A DNA stretch of 64,000 nt from Streptomyces antarcticus. GTDB taxonomy: Bacteria > Actinomycetota > Actinomycetes > Streptomycetales > Streptomycetaceae. Position 1 is the stretch's first letter, and each line of letters starts with the position of its first letter. The notes under the pieces are model-generated. The model worked only from the letters and a program-made list of their open reading frames with translations. It was not told where the DNA came from and did not search any database. Both the position numbers and the translations under genes were made by a program. The stretch covers positions 112,282 to 176,281 of the forward strand of contig NZ_JAPNLM010000018.1 in the NCBI RefSeq assembly GCF_026627255.1. Direction: 5' to 3'. Below are positions 38,658 to 48,065 of this stretch, one piece after another.

Positions 38658-39533
38658 GTGCCCCCACGTCAGTTCGACGGCAGTCGCGTGCGCGCTGTCC
38701 GGCGGGGCAAGGACCTTGGCCAGAAGGAGTTGGCCGCCGAGGTAGGCGTCAGCGGCCCCACCGTCGCGCGATGGGAGAGCGGGCAGGACTTCCCCAAGGG
38801 TGAGAAGCTCCCAGCGATTGCAGCGGCGCTGAGTCAGCCGCTCGATGCTCTCTTTCCCCATGACGGCCCGCCGGACCTGCAGCTCCTGCGGTGCGACGCC
38901 GGCCTCAGCGTGGCGCAAGCCGCTGCGATCCTCGGTACGAGCCGCGTGCCAGTGAGCAACGCCGAATCCGGTCGGCGCAGGCTCAGCGATGCTTACGTGC
39001 AGCCCCTCGCAGAGGCGTACGGGGTGACCGAAGCGGAATTGCTGGCCGCCCAGGACTGCTCGTTCGGCCTTCGCCCCAGGACCTCGCGTGACGATCAGGC
39101 ATCCGCACCCCGCACGATCGGCGAGAAGATCAACTACCTCCTGCAGCACGGGTACGTGGGCCAGGAGGCACCCTCTGACGCGGAAATCGCGCGGGTCGTC
39201 AATGATCACGCAGGCGTGACAGCCGTCACAACCGACGACATCGTCGACCTTCGTACGGGCGTCACCACCGAGGCTTCCGACGTAGTGCGTGCCGGCCTAG
39301 CCGAGGCGCTCCAGGTTGACGCGGCCCTCTTCCAGGACGATGCCGAGGTCAACCCTGCGGCCCGCGAACTCCTGGAGGCGATCCGCTTCCTCGGCTCGAT
39401 TCACCGAGGACAGATCCTCGGTCTGGCTGCCCGCGGTAACAGCGGGGGCCTCTCGGCCGAGATGATGGCCACCATCAACGACCTCGTCGGGGAACTGAAG
39501 CACAAGCTGCCAGAGGTGCCGGACGGGGAGTGA
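38658..39533 (+). CDS. Double XRE-domain transcriptional regulator
   Basis: The 291-aa product, GTG-started after AGGAG, has two Cro/C1-type helix-turn-helix domains: residues about 8-65 (LGQKELAAEVGVSGPTVARW) and about 75-135 (LSVAQAAAILGTSRVPVSNA). The rest (about 160-290) is a helical regulatory region (EKINYLLQHGYVGQEAPSDA). It diverges from the replication operon and is likely its repressor or copy-control protein, by position. Confidence 0.8.
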   Translation: MPPRQFDGSRVRAVRRGKDLGQKELAAEVGVSGPTVARWESGQDFPKGEKLPAIAAALSQPLDALFPHDGPPDLQLLRCDAGLSVAQAAAILGTSRVPVSNAESGRRRLSDAYVQPLAEAYGVTEAELLAAQDCSFGLRPRTSRDDQASAPRTIGEKINYLLQHGYVGQEAPSDAEIARVVNDHAGVTAVTTDDIVDLRTGVTTEASDVVRAGLAEALQVDAALFQDDAEVNPAARELLEAIRFLGSIHRGQILGLAARGNSGGLSAEMMATINDLVGELKHKLPEVPDGE

Positions 39534-39587
39534 ATCCGTTGGCAAGCGGGCCGGAGCGAAAGCTCCCGCCACCGGGCTAGTGCAGAC

Positions 39588-39648
39588 AACAGCGAAGGGA
39601 CCTCGGCGCTGCCCCATGATGGGGCAGCGCCGAGGTCCCTTCGCTGTT
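39588..39648. terminator. 29-bp perfect hairpin, bidirectional terminator
   Basis: A 29-bp perfect stem (outer part AACAGCGAAGGGACC) with the 3-nt loop TGA separates the convergent XRE and HAD genes. It is the strongest hairpin in the window. Confidence 0.88.
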
Positions 39649-39722
39649 CTTGAGCTCGGAGCTTCAGGCCGAAGGCGGATGTCGCTCGCGCCTGGTCGGA
39701 CAGTCCCGCGCTCGGCGCCGGG

Positions 39723-40349
39723 CTAGGACGCGGTGAGGTCCACGCCGAGCAGCTCGGAGAGAGTGGCCACGGTCTGCTTCGGGTCCTGGTTGTGTACGCC
39801 TGCAAGGCCGAGCTGCTCTGCTGCCTGAACGTACGCTTCGGTGTCATCTACGAAGATGCACTGCTCGGCCGGCAGATCCATGAGCTTGAGCGTGATCTCG
39901 AAGAGGCTCGGGTCGGGCTTGCGCAACAGGTGCTGCTCAGAAATCACCACGACGTCGTACAGCCGCTCAAGCTCGAAGCCGTCGTACAGGTCCCACGGGG
40001 CCAGCCCCACGCTGTTCGACAGGATGCCCACCTTGATCCCGGCTCGCCTCGCCGCCGCAGCCGCGTTGATCAGCAGCGGCTCAGGGCGAAGGTCACCGAA
40101 GATGCGACCCATGAGGTTGTCGGGGGGCACGCCCAGCATCTTCCCGGCGAAGTCGTTCCACTCAGTCTGAGAAACCGCTCCGCGCTCAAGGTCGCTGGTG
40201 ATCCGGACGCCTTCGTCGTCCTTGTACAGGGCCGTGAGGCAGGCGCCCTGCGGGAGACCCTCGCGCTGCTCGAAGGCGAGCACGGCAGGCAGCAGGGGGG
40301 AGGTGAGCACGCCTCCGAAATCGAGGATGAGACCGGTGCGGTTGGACAT
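39723..40349 (-). CDS. HAD-family hydrolase
   Basis: The 208-aa product is a haloacid-dehalogenase superfamily phosphatase (subfamily IA): motif I LILDFGGVLTS, in which the second aspartate is replaced by glycine (D-F-G-G), motif II GILSNS, motif III lysine in LLRKPDPSLFE and motif IV FVDDTEAYV. DFGGV-type proteins are common in actinobacteria and may have altered or lost phosphatase activity. The cap is helical. No operon partner. Confidence 0.82.
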   Translation of the reverse strand: MSNRTGLILDFGGVLTSPLLPAVLAFEQREGLPQGACLTALYKDDEGVRITSDLERGAVSQTEWNDFAGKMLGVPPDNLMGRIFGDLRPEPLLINAAAAARRAGIKVGILSNSVGLAPWDLYDGFELERLYDVVVISEQHLLRKPDPSLFEITLKLMDLPAEQCIFVDDTEAYVQAAEQLGLAGVHNQDPKQTVATLSELLGVDLTAS

Positions 40350-40613
40350 GCGGGAACTCCATTACTGATTTCGGACGCCCATCCAGACCGGACAGCGTCG
40401 CGGACTCGGCTGTATATGGTGACGACAGCACTGTGCGTCACGAGGCCAGAATCCATTCATCACTTAGTGGGCGGAGCAGGGCCTATCAGTCCGCTCAACC
40501 CACGGTACCAGGCCAGTTCGTGCAGTCGAAGGTGCCGAATCTCACTCACAAGCCCGCCTCCCAAGATCAATATGCCGCCTGCCCCCGAGTCCCAGACAGG
40601 CGGTTTATTGCTG

Positions 40614-41849
40614 CTATTGATCCACTTCGGATTCCGCTCTTGCGGAGTGCCGAAGAAGCCCCTGTGCTTGATCCGTCGTGATGTGCGAGTAAGCGGTGCT
40701 GACTCGCACCAGCCACGCTGCTTCGCTGTCGGTGTCAACGAACGGCTTATCCCTCAAGGGCGCAGCGACATGCGGACGGACTGGTGTGGTGTCAGCGGCC
40801 AGGAGTGCCGCCTTAATCCAATACGCTTCTGCGGCCGGCTCAGGGTCAGAATGCGAGGCGGTAATGTCCTCTGCGGCGAACATCAGGTTTCGTGGAGCGT
40901 AATGCCGCAGCTTCTCGCAAGCGTCAGCAATATCCTGAGTCCATCGGTCTAGGCGGACGTCGATGGGAACGCGTATGTGCATGAGTTCCGCAACGCGCCC
41001 TCCGGCGGGGTACAGACTCGTCCCAGGAAAAGCTTGCACCAGGTCAAACCAGAGCGGATAAGTCCTGTAGAGGGTTTGCCATGTCTTCCACCGGGCTACT
41101 GCAGCACGGGTGGTGGGGATACTCGCCCCCGCGGCAACGATCAGGAAGAGCAGGTCCATCCATATCGACGTGACATCCACAAGGAACTGAACCGTGGAAG
41201 GGCTTAGGGGGAAGGCTACTGCACCCCAAAGAATGGTGATACGGGCGACTGTATGGACCAGCCCCATCCACATCGAAATGCCCATCAACCCCAGCCCGAC
41301 GCGCATGCTTGTGCTCTCGGCCTGTCGCGCCGCCCTCGTCCACTGGTAGCCGCAAACTGCGGTCGTGATAAGCGGGAAGAAGTAGAATACGGTCATATAG
41401 ACCGCGACTCCCCATTCTCCCGCATGGTCGATGAGGAAATTTTGGCTTGGCCTGTCGCGATGCACCACGGTGAAGAACAGGATCGTAAGCAGAATGACGC
41501 CTATTGCCCCCGCCTTATATGATGCGCGGGCAATCCAGCGTGAGACCGCGACGTGCCGAGGCACGACCGCCTCTGTGCTCTTTCCGTAGCTGGTGGCGAC
41601 GTATGTCAGGGCTGCCATGATCGCTGCGGTACTGGCAAAGTGCCTGAGTAGGGCGCTCAGGTCCACCACAGGAATACGGTCGACCGCATCCATTGCCGCT
41701 GGCGTGTAGAGACACAGGGCGACGGCAAAACCCGCATAACCGCCCCAGAGAGCCCTGCGGTGAGAGTCGCCATACCGAACCGCAGGAAATCGCCAGATGG
41801 CGATAACGGTCATGACTGCCGCAGTCAGGTATTGAAAGTATTCGAACAC
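40614..41849 (-). CDS. Seven-helix membrane protein, MAB_1171c-like
   Basis: The 411-aa product has about seven membrane helices in residues 1-245 and a cytoplasmic C-terminal region with WQTLYRTYPLWFDLVQAFPG and a helical end. It matches the actinobacterial MAB_1171c-like family, usually found beside ImmA/IrrE peptidase and XRE genes, as here. Function is not known; a sensing or signalling role is a guess. Base composition is visibly lower in GC than the flanks, suggesting separate acquisition. Confidence 0.75.
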   Translation of the reverse strand: MFEYFQYLTAAVMTVIAIWRFPAVRYGDSHRRALWGGYAGFAVALCLYTPAAMDAVDRIPVVDLSALLRHFASTAAIMAALTYVATSYGKSTEAVVPRHVAVSRWIARASYKAGAIGVILLTILFFTVVHRDRPSQNFLIDHAGEWGVAVYMTVFYFFPLITTAVCGYQWTRAARQAESTSMRVGLGLMGISMWMGLVHTVARITILWGAVAFPLSPSTVQFLVDVTSIWMDLLFLIVAAGASIPTTRAAVARWKTWQTLYRTYPLWFDLVQAFPGTSLYPAGGRVAELMHIRVPIDVRLDRWTQDIADACEKLRHYAPRNLMFAAEDITASHSDPEPAAEAYWIKAALLAADTTPVRPHVAAPLRDKPFVDTDSEAAWLVRVSTAYSHITTDQAQGLLRHSARAESEVDQ

Positions 41850-41996
41850 GGAACCAGTGGATCTCTACGCGGGCTGCATTTTGTCGACCCGCAAGGTCGG
41901 TTGAGTGCAGACTTGACTGCCGGTAAGGGGACTGTGGGGCGCGGCGGAAGTCACTAGGCCGGAAACTGCGCCTAGGTGCTCGCCAAGCGCTCGCGG

Positions 41997-42551
41997 CTAC
42001 ACTCGACGCCGCGGAGGAGCAACAGGGTGAGCAAGCGAATTTTCTAGAAGGCTTACCATGTCGTCTCCTGTGGCCGACTGGCGGCGGGCCAATCGCTTTA
42101 TCAACGAGGCCGACAGCTCGGCTTGCATTTCCTCGGGGCTGTCGAAATCGACTCGCCCCTGGACCAGAGTCGACGGAAAACGCCGAAGAACTTCCTGGCG
42201 AATTCGTTCAGGGACGTATCGCTCGATCTCGGCAGCCGTCAGGCAGGTGCCGTGGTCCAACCACTCATGTACGAGCTCATGGAGAATGATGTGCTCGGTT
42301 TGATTTCGACTCGACCGGCGACGATAGAGAATGATCGTAAAATCCGGCGCTTTAACCCGAAGCCCGCACGCTGCGCCGAGACCTCCGTCGGGGTCGTCCA
42401 GTGGCACGAGCCGAATCTGGCGGCCCAGCAGGACTTCCATATTTCGCACCAGAGCCTCAACGCTGAAAGGGGTGGGGATAGGGAGGCCCACGAGCAGTCG
42501 CTCGCATTCCTTCACGAAGGCGCGCTGTGAAGGGCCTCGACGCCAACGCAT
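41997..42551 (-). CDS. ImmA/IrrE-family metallopeptidase
   Basis: The 184-aa product has the zinc peptidase motif HELVHEWLDH near residue 90, with a likely third ligand further on. ImmA-type peptidases cleave repressors and IrrE types sense damage. It lies upstream of the MAB_1171c-like gene, 147 bp apart, the usual pairing. A matching XRE repressor is not adjacent, but the double-XRE gene is 3 kb away. Confidence 0.82.
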   Translation of the reverse strand: MRWRRGPSQRAFVKECERLLVGLPIPTPFSVEALVRNMEVLLGRQIRLVPLDDPDGGLGAACGLRVKAPDFTIILYRRRSSRNQTEHIILHELVHEWLDHGTCLTAAEIERYVPERIRQEVLRRFPSTLVQGRVDFDSPEEMQAELSASLIKRLARRQSATGDDMVSLLENSLAHPVAPPRRRV

Positions 42552-43187
42552 AGTCGCTCCCTAGAGATTCCGCCGATATTCGCCGCCAGCTCAATCCCGA
42601 TACTCGTACGCGAGGCGCTGGTAGCCAGGAGCTTGCGCTTTGGGGTGCGTGGTGGTCGGCCAGCACACCGTCTGCGGCTAACCCTACAAGCAGGAAACCG
42701 TGATCCACATGGGAGGGGTGTGTAGCGAAGGTCACCTAAGTGCGATAGGCCACAAATGGGCCATCGAGATCGAATTTGGGCGGCCGTCCTTAATTGATCT
42801 TGGAATGCCCCCGGACATAGACCATCCTGTTTTGTCAGGTCCATTTCCGTTTACTTGTCAGGTCCATTCGGATACTGGGGGGCGCCTCTCAAAGAATCGC
42901 GTCGCCACGCGTCGGCTCTTCTACGCGAACCCCAACTCCCGTTTGTAGTCAGCGATGGCGAGCGCCGCAGCCGACTGCTCCACGGGCCTCGACCTGTGGA
43001 GTTCGATGCGCACACGGTGCCGGCCGCCTTCGAGCGACCAGGAGTCGCTCGAAGGCGCAGGCGTTCGTCTGGAGCGTCAGCGACTGAGTCCCTGCACGTG
43101 GCTTCCACGCGGGCCGTCGGGCCAGGTCAGCCTGTCGGCTTTGCACAGGGCCGGGCGTGCTCGGCTTCCTTCGGCTTCAATGCAGAC
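42552..43187. other. Gene-free stretch with a 13-bp hairpin
   Basis: I see no convincing gene in these 636 bp; open frames here are shadows or lack start signals. GCCTTCGAGCGAC and its complement form a perfect 13-bp stem with a 5-nt loop at 43026-43056, possibly a terminator. The composition is mixed and may mark a junction between acquired segments. Confidence 0.5.
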
Positions 43188-43703
43188 ATGGACGGAGCAG
43201 TGGTCGGGTTAATCGGGACTGTCGTAGGCGCGGTCAGCGGCGTTCTGGGGACGCTGGCTACGACCCGCCTCGGTGGCGCGGAACAGCGGCGCACCCAACG
43301 CGGTCAGTCAGAGAGGGAAGGCAGAGCGGTCGCCTATTCGAACCTCGTTACTGAGTGCAGCCGCACTTATCGAGTCGGCTACACCGCTCACGTGGCGCTT
43401 CAGGCAGCCCGAGGCGTTCAGCGGTCTCCCAACGTGGGTGACAGCCTCGTGGGGTTCAGGCCAGCCGTCGAGGCCACCCTCGAAGCTGTAAGCCTCGTGC
43501 GGCTGCATGGTCCGGACAGGGTCGCCCGCGCTGCGAACAACCTGGCCTCGGCCATGAAGGGCTGGTGCCACGAGGTGGAGCTTCTGTACGACGGTGAAGG
43601 AGACGAGCAACGGGCTAGCGAGGCCATCGAACTGTACGAGGAGATGGAAGAGCGGTTCGTAGCGCTGGGGCGAGAAACGCTCAGCGGTGTATTGGCGCGG
43701 TAG
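43188..43703 (+). CDS. Small membrane-anchored helical protein
   Basis: The 171-aa product begins MDGAVVGLIGTVVGAVSGVLG, one membrane helix, followed by a basic turn (EQRRTQRGQSEREGR) and a helical cytoplasmic domain. The N-terminal 'G-x-x-G-T-x-x-G-A' helix is common in small actinobacterial membrane proteins of unknown role. The long in-frame N-terminal extension is rejected for composition. Confidence 0.6.
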   Translation: MDGAVVGLIGTVVGAVSGVLGTLATTRLGGAEQRRTQRGQSEREGRAVAYSNLVTECSRTYRVGYTAHVALQAARGVQRSPNVGDSLVGFRPAVEATLEAVSLVRLHGPDRVARAANNLASAMKGWCHEVELLYDGEGDEQRASEAIELYEEMEERFVALGRETLSGVLAR

Positions 43704-43831
43704 GCGTTAAGGCCGGGGGTTGTTACGCCCTACGACAACGGACACTGTCTCTCGCCGCTTCGCAGCCTGAACGAGGCTCCCCTTGCGCGGCGTCTCGCCG
43801 TGACGTTGTGTTAGGAGTCGACGGCTCACCC

Positions 43832-44489
43832 TCACCTACCACTCGTGATGAGCCTCCCGGCCTGCTCGGCAAGGAGGCTCGCGGCTCGCGCAAGATCCTC
43901 CGGGGTGTCCACTGCTACCCCGTCGTCCAGGACAGGGACCATCTGTACGGCGTGTCCGTGTTCGACGAAGCGGAGCATCTCCACTCCCTCGGCGCGCTCC
44001 AGGGGCCCCTGCTGGAGCTGTCGGAAGCGCTGGAGAGCTGGGCCGGTGAAGCCGTAGAGGCCCAACTGGCGGAGATACTTCGGTCGGTCACCCTTCGGGT
44101 AGGGGATGGGCTGGCGCGAGAACATAAGGGCCTTGCCGTGGGCCGCGATGACGACCTTGACGACGTTGTGGTCCAAGACGGCGCCGGGGTCGTCCAGCTC
44201 GGTGTAGGCGTTCACGGCGAGCGTGCTCGACGGCAGGTGCTCCAGGGCCTCGGAGATGACGTCGATGGCGGTCGGCGAGATGAACGGCTCGTCGCCCTGC
44301 ACGTTGATGTACGCCTCGGCTTGCAGGCGCTCGGCGACCTCCGCGACGCGATCGGTGCCGGTGAGGTGCTCTCCGGTCCGGATGTACTCGATGCCCAGTT
44401 GGCGACATGCGGCTTCGATGCGTTCGTCGTCGGTCGCCACGACGGCACCGTCGAGACGTTTGGCTTCCAGGCAGCGCTGGTGGGGACCT
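43832..44489 (-). pseudogene. Truncated CMP-KDO synthetase-like (KdsB) fragment
   Basis: The fragment reads QRCLEAKRLDGAVVATDDER, then YINVQGDEPFISP and the C-terminal parts of a 3-deoxy-manno-octulosonate cytidylyltransferase. The first 40 or so residues, including the nucleotide-binding 'IPAR-x-GSxRxPGK' element, are missing. The frame continues directly from the stop codon of the LuxR-type gene, so the 5' end was replaced by that gene. A GTG at 44440 could give 202 residues but no active enzyme. Confidence 0.7.
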
Positions 44490-44491
44490 GG

Positions 44492-44992
44492 TCATCTGCG
44501 CGCCAGGACGGGAAGGACGGTGCCTGAGACCATCTCGACGAGAGACTCGTCGAGCACCTCGTATCTCCAGCCGAGCGTCACAAGGTGCGGGTCGTTGTCC
44601 GCCTTGACGCGCTCTCGCATCGCCCTGACCCGCCTCAGAGCTTCGTCGCGGCTGATGCCGGCTTTCTGCGCGTAGTCCTTCGAGGTCGCACCGGTGGCGA
44701 CCATGCGCCACGTCTTGATCTCCGTCTCCGAGAAGGCCTCCGGGAAGGCGGCCTTCTCGGGGCGCTGGAGCTGCTCGGTGACGTAGCAGGCGTGGACGAC
44801 GGCCGCGCGACCGCGCACGCCGAGTTTCTGGCCGCAGTGCTTCATCTGCACGTTGATGGTTCCGGCGGTGATCGTGAGGTCGGAGGCGATCGTTTCGGTG
44901 CTCTGTCCCTGCGCGATCTTGTTGGCGATCCGAGCCTGTGCTGGTGTGAGATCAAGCAGCGGAGGGGACGGACGCGCCGGTCGGGCACTCAC
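44492..44992 (-). CDS. LuxR-type helix-turn-helix regulator
   Basis: The 166-aa product has a LuxR/GerE-like DNA-binding domain near residues 12-70 (LTPAQARIANKIAQGQSTET, IASDLTITAGTINVQMKHCG) and a second related helix-turn-helix near 90-140 (FSETEIKTWRMVATGATSKD, YAQKAGISRDEALRRVRAM). It has no receiver domain. GTG start with AAAGGA upstream. It may regulate the ligase/permease pair upstream or the biosynthetic operon. Confidence 0.7.
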   Translation of the reverse strand: MSARPARPSPPLLDLTPAQARIANKIAQGQSTETIASDLTITAGTINVQMKHCGQKLGVRGRAAVVHACYVTEQLQRPEKAAFPEAFSETEIKTWRMVATGATSKDYAQKAGISRDEALRRVRAMRERVKADNDPHLVTLGWRYEVLDESLVEMVSGTVLPVLARR

Positions 44993-45023
44993 GGGTGTAG
45001 ATCCTTTCTGGGAGGAGGGGGTG

Positions 45024-46454
45024 TCAGGCGCGGGCCAGCCACCGCTGCCGCTCGGCATCGGTGACTATGCGTTGGTCGTGGTCGAGTTCCAGGTGGGCGA
45101 GCCGGGCGTAGTGCTCGACCACCTCGGCGCCGAAGGCTTCCTCCGCGAAGGCGCTGTTCTGGAAGGCGGTCAGAGCGTGGCTGAGGGTGGGTGGCACGGG
45201 GATCCCACCCGAGCGGTAGGCGTTGCCGGTCTCTTCGGGACCAAGGGCGAGCTTCCGCTGAAGACCGTGGTCGATCGCCGCCAGGACGGCGGACAGGGCG
45301 TGGTAAGGGTTGACGTCCGCACCCGGCACACGGATCTCCAAGTGCAGACCTTCGCCCCGGCCGACGACCCGGACCGCGCAGGTGCGGTTGTCGTAGCCCC
45401 ACGTGAACGTGGTTGGTGCGAACGAGCCGGGCGTGAACCGCTTGTAGGAGTTGACGTTGGGCGCGTAGAACAGGGCCAGCTCGGGCAGGCCGGTGAGCAG
45501 ACCCGCGATGGCATGCTGCCCGATCCGGGACAGCTCGTAGTCGCTGCCGGGCTCGTTGAGTTGGCTGATGGCCTTCGACCACAGCGACACATGCAGGTGC
45601 AGGCCGTTGGCCCGGCCGGTTTCCGGGGCCGCCATGAACGTGGGTGCCAGACCGGCGCGCGAGCCCAGGGTGCGCACCGCGTGCTTGAAGAGCAGGTGCT
45701 GATCGCAGGCGGTGAGCGCGTCACCGTAGGGAAAGGTCACCTCGACCTGGCCAAGGCCGGCCTCGGTCTTGATCGCTTCCACGGGCATCCCGGCGCCGGC
45801 CAGCGCCCGCTGAAGGCGGCGGCAGAATCGGTCGGAGACCGGATCGTGGTCGAGGGCGTAGTCCAGGTTCTCCGTCGTCAACGGCCGCAGGTCCCGATAG
45901 CCGGCCTGTTCCGCGTCCGCGTAGGTGCCCTTGTAGAGGACAAACTCGGTCTCGATCCCCGCCTTGGGGTGCAGTCCGTGCCGGGACAACCGGGTCAACT
46001 GCTGGTGGAGGATCTGGCGAGGCGAGACCTCGATGGGTGTTCCGTCATGGAGCACGGCGTCGCCGAGCACGATGGCGGTGCGCGGCAGCCACGGCACCAC
46101 GCGCAGGGTCGACAGCGCCGGTCGCACGGACAGATCCTGGTAGCCGGTCTCCCACGAGGTCAGTGCGAAGCCGTCCGCCGGGCTCATGTCGACGTCGGTG
46201 GCCAGGACGTAGGCGCACACCTCGGCGCCGTGATGCGCGACGCGCTTGAGGAAGTGGTTCGCGTCGTACCGCTTCCCCTTCAGCCTGCCCTGCAGATCGG
46301 GGACGGCCAGCAGCACGGTGTCGATCGTGCCCGCCTTGACGAGGTTGCGCAGGTCAGTCAGAGAGAAGCCTTTCTCCGAGCGCCCACCCGAAGCTGGAGC
46401 GGCTGCCGTGCTGAGGTGGGCCAGAGCGCCATTGCTCGTCGCGGCCTCCGTCAT
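45024..46454 (-). CDS. Glutamine-synthetase-family ligase (glutamyl-amine ligase type)
   Basis: The 476-aa enzyme belongs to the glutamine synthetase family: IKTEAGLGQVEVTFPYGDAL, NGLHLHVSLW and the C-terminal VNPYHALSAVLAA are family blocks. Together with the APC permease that overlaps it (ATGA), the pair resembles polyamine or amine utilisation sets, in which such ligases add glutamate to an amine. It could instead serve in resistance or biosynthesis. Substrate not deducible. Confidence 0.82.
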   Translation of the reverse strand: MTEAATSNGALAHLSTAAAPASGGRSEKGFSLTDLRNLVKAGTIDTVLLAVPDLQGRLKGKRYDANHFLKRVAHHGAEVCAYVLATDVDMSPADGFALTSWETGYQDLSVRPALSTLRVVPWLPRTAIVLGDAVLHDGTPIEVSPRQILHQQLTRLSRHGLHPKAGIETEFVLYKGTYADAEQAGYRDLRPLTTENLDYALDHDPVSDRFCRRLQRALAGAGMPVEAIKTEAGLGQVEVTFPYGDALTACDQHLLFKHAVRTLGSRAGLAPTFMAAPETGRANGLHLHVSLWSKAISQLNEPGSDYELSRIGQHAIAGLLTGLPELALFYAPNVNSYKRFTPGSFAPTTFTWGYDNRTCAVRVVGRGEGLHLEIRVPGADVNPYHALSAVLAAIDHGLQRKLALGPEETGNAYRSGGIPVPPTLSHALTAFQNSAFAEEAFGAEVVEHYARLAHLELDHDQRIVTDAERQRWLARA

Positions 46455-47986
46455 CACACGACCTCGTCTTCGTACGTGCTCGCGGAGCGGTCGAAGTTCT
46501 GCGCCGGGACTTCGTAGGAGCTGCCCTGCTTGTGCCACCATCCCCAGGCCGCCGCAAGGACGACGAGCAAGACGACCGGCGCGTAGTTGAAGGTCTCGAC
46601 GGACACCAGAGCGCCGCCGGCGGGGCGGACCTGCGGCAGGCAGAACAGCACCGTCACGAACACGACCCAGATCACCGCGATCGTGCCGACCGTCACGCCC
46701 CAGCGGCCGAGGTTCCACGGACCGGGCTGGAACCGGCGGCGGTTCTTGATGCGCAGGTAGATCGGGATCGCGTAGGCCGGGGTGATGCCGATGACGTTGA
46801 TGCTGGTGATCGCCGCGTACGCGACCGGGCTGTACATGCTCGGCAGAGCGAGTACGGCGGCGCACACGACGGCCAGGAGCACGGCCATGCGCGGGGTGCC
46901 GGTACGACGGTCCACCTGCCGCCACAAGTGCGAGCCCGGGAGTGCCCCATCACGGGAGAACGCGAACACCATCCTGCTCGCGGCGGCCGTCTCGGCGTTG
47001 CCGCAGAACAACTGCGCGGCGATCACGACCAGGAGCAACGCCTTCGCACTCGCCATGCCCAGCGCGTCGAGGAAGATCTGCGCCGGCGGAACCCCGGTCG
47101 CCGTGCCCACGGTGCCCGCGTAGTCCTGGATGGCGAACGTGAGCCCGGCCAGCAGAACGAAACCGGCCAGCCACGACCAGCCGATCGAATGGATGATCCC
47201 GCGCGGTGCGGACATCTGGGCGTCAGTCGTCTCCTCGCTCAGGTGCGCGGACGCGTCGTAGCCGCAGAAGGTGTACTGCGCCAGCAGCAGCCCGAGCACC
47301 GCCACGTACAGGGTGCTGGACCAGCCGGAGTTGTTGACGAACTCGCCGAACATGAAGTCGGCGGACTGGTGGTGGGAGGGCACGATCACCAGTGCACCGA
47401 CGATCACTATGACGCCGACCAGGTGCCACACCACGCTGATGCTGTTGAGGATGCTGACCAGCCGTACCCCGAACAGGTTCAAGGTGGCATGCACGGCCAG
47501 GATGCACAGGAAGATCACCATGATCTTGCCCGGCGTCGGCTCGAAACCCCACTGCAGGTTCAGGAACGCGCCGGTGAACAAGGCGGCCCCGTAGTCGATT
47601 CCGGCGATCGCGCCGAGCAACCCGAGCAAATTCAGCCAGCCTGTGTACCAGCCCCACTTACGACCGCCGAGCTGCTCCGCCTGGTAGTACAGCGCCCCGG
47701 AGGTCGGATAGGCGGAGGTCACCTCGGCCAGCGCGGCGCCGATGAACAGCACCATGGCGCCGACGAGCACCCAGCCCCACAGCATCACGGACGGGCCGCC
47801 GGTGTTCAGGCCGAATCCGTACAGCGTCATGCAGCCGGACAGGACACTGATGACGGAGAAGGAGATGGCGAAGTTCCCGAACGGTCCCATGCGCCGAGTC
47901 AGTACGGGCTCGTAGCCGAGCTCCCGCAGATACGTATCGTCCGGCTTTCGGGGCGTGGCACGGTGGGTGGAATTCAAACGGGACAT
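46454..47986 (-). CDS. APC-family amino acid/polyamine permease
   Basis: The 510-aa protein has about twelve membrane helices and the APC start RMGPFGNFAISFSVISVLSG. GGAGG precedes the ATG. It would import an amino acid or amine for the co-translated glutamine-synthetase-like ligase. The C-terminal 50 residues are cytoplasmic and acidic. Confidence 0.87.
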   Translation of the reverse strand: MSRLNSTHRATPRKPDDTYLRELGYEPVLTRRMGPFGNFAISFSVISVLSGCMTLYGFGLNTGGPSVMLWGWVLVGAMVLFIGAALAEVTSAYPTSGALYYQAEQLGGRKWGWYTGWLNLLGLLGAIAGIDYGAALFTGAFLNLQWGFEPTPGKIMVIFLCILAVHATLNLFGVRLVSILNSISVVWHLVGVIVIVGALVIVPSHHQSADFMFGEFVNNSGWSSTLYVAVLGLLLAQYTFCGYDASAHLSEETTDAQMSAPRGIIHSIGWSWLAGFVLLAGLTFAIQDYAGTVGTATGVPPAQIFLDALGMASAKALLLVVIAAQLFCGNAETAAASRMVFAFSRDGALPGSHLWRQVDRRTGTPRMAVLLAVVCAAVLALPSMYSPVAYAAITSINVIGITPAYAIPIYLRIKNRRRFQPGPWNLGRWGVTVGTIAVIWVVFVTVLFCLPQVRPAGGALVSVETFNYAPVVLLVVLAAAWGWWHKQGSSYEVPAQNFDRSASTYEDEVV

Positions 47987-48065
47987 GGACGACCTCCAAG
48001 GTTCAGGGGAAGTGAGACTGGGCGGGTTCATGCCAATCTGGGACGGGATGGGCAGCCGATGTTGA

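Noticed and set aside
42457..42735. 92-aa open frame upstream of the ImmA gene
   Set aside because: Overlaps the ImmA start in another frame, has poor codon bias and no ribosome site.
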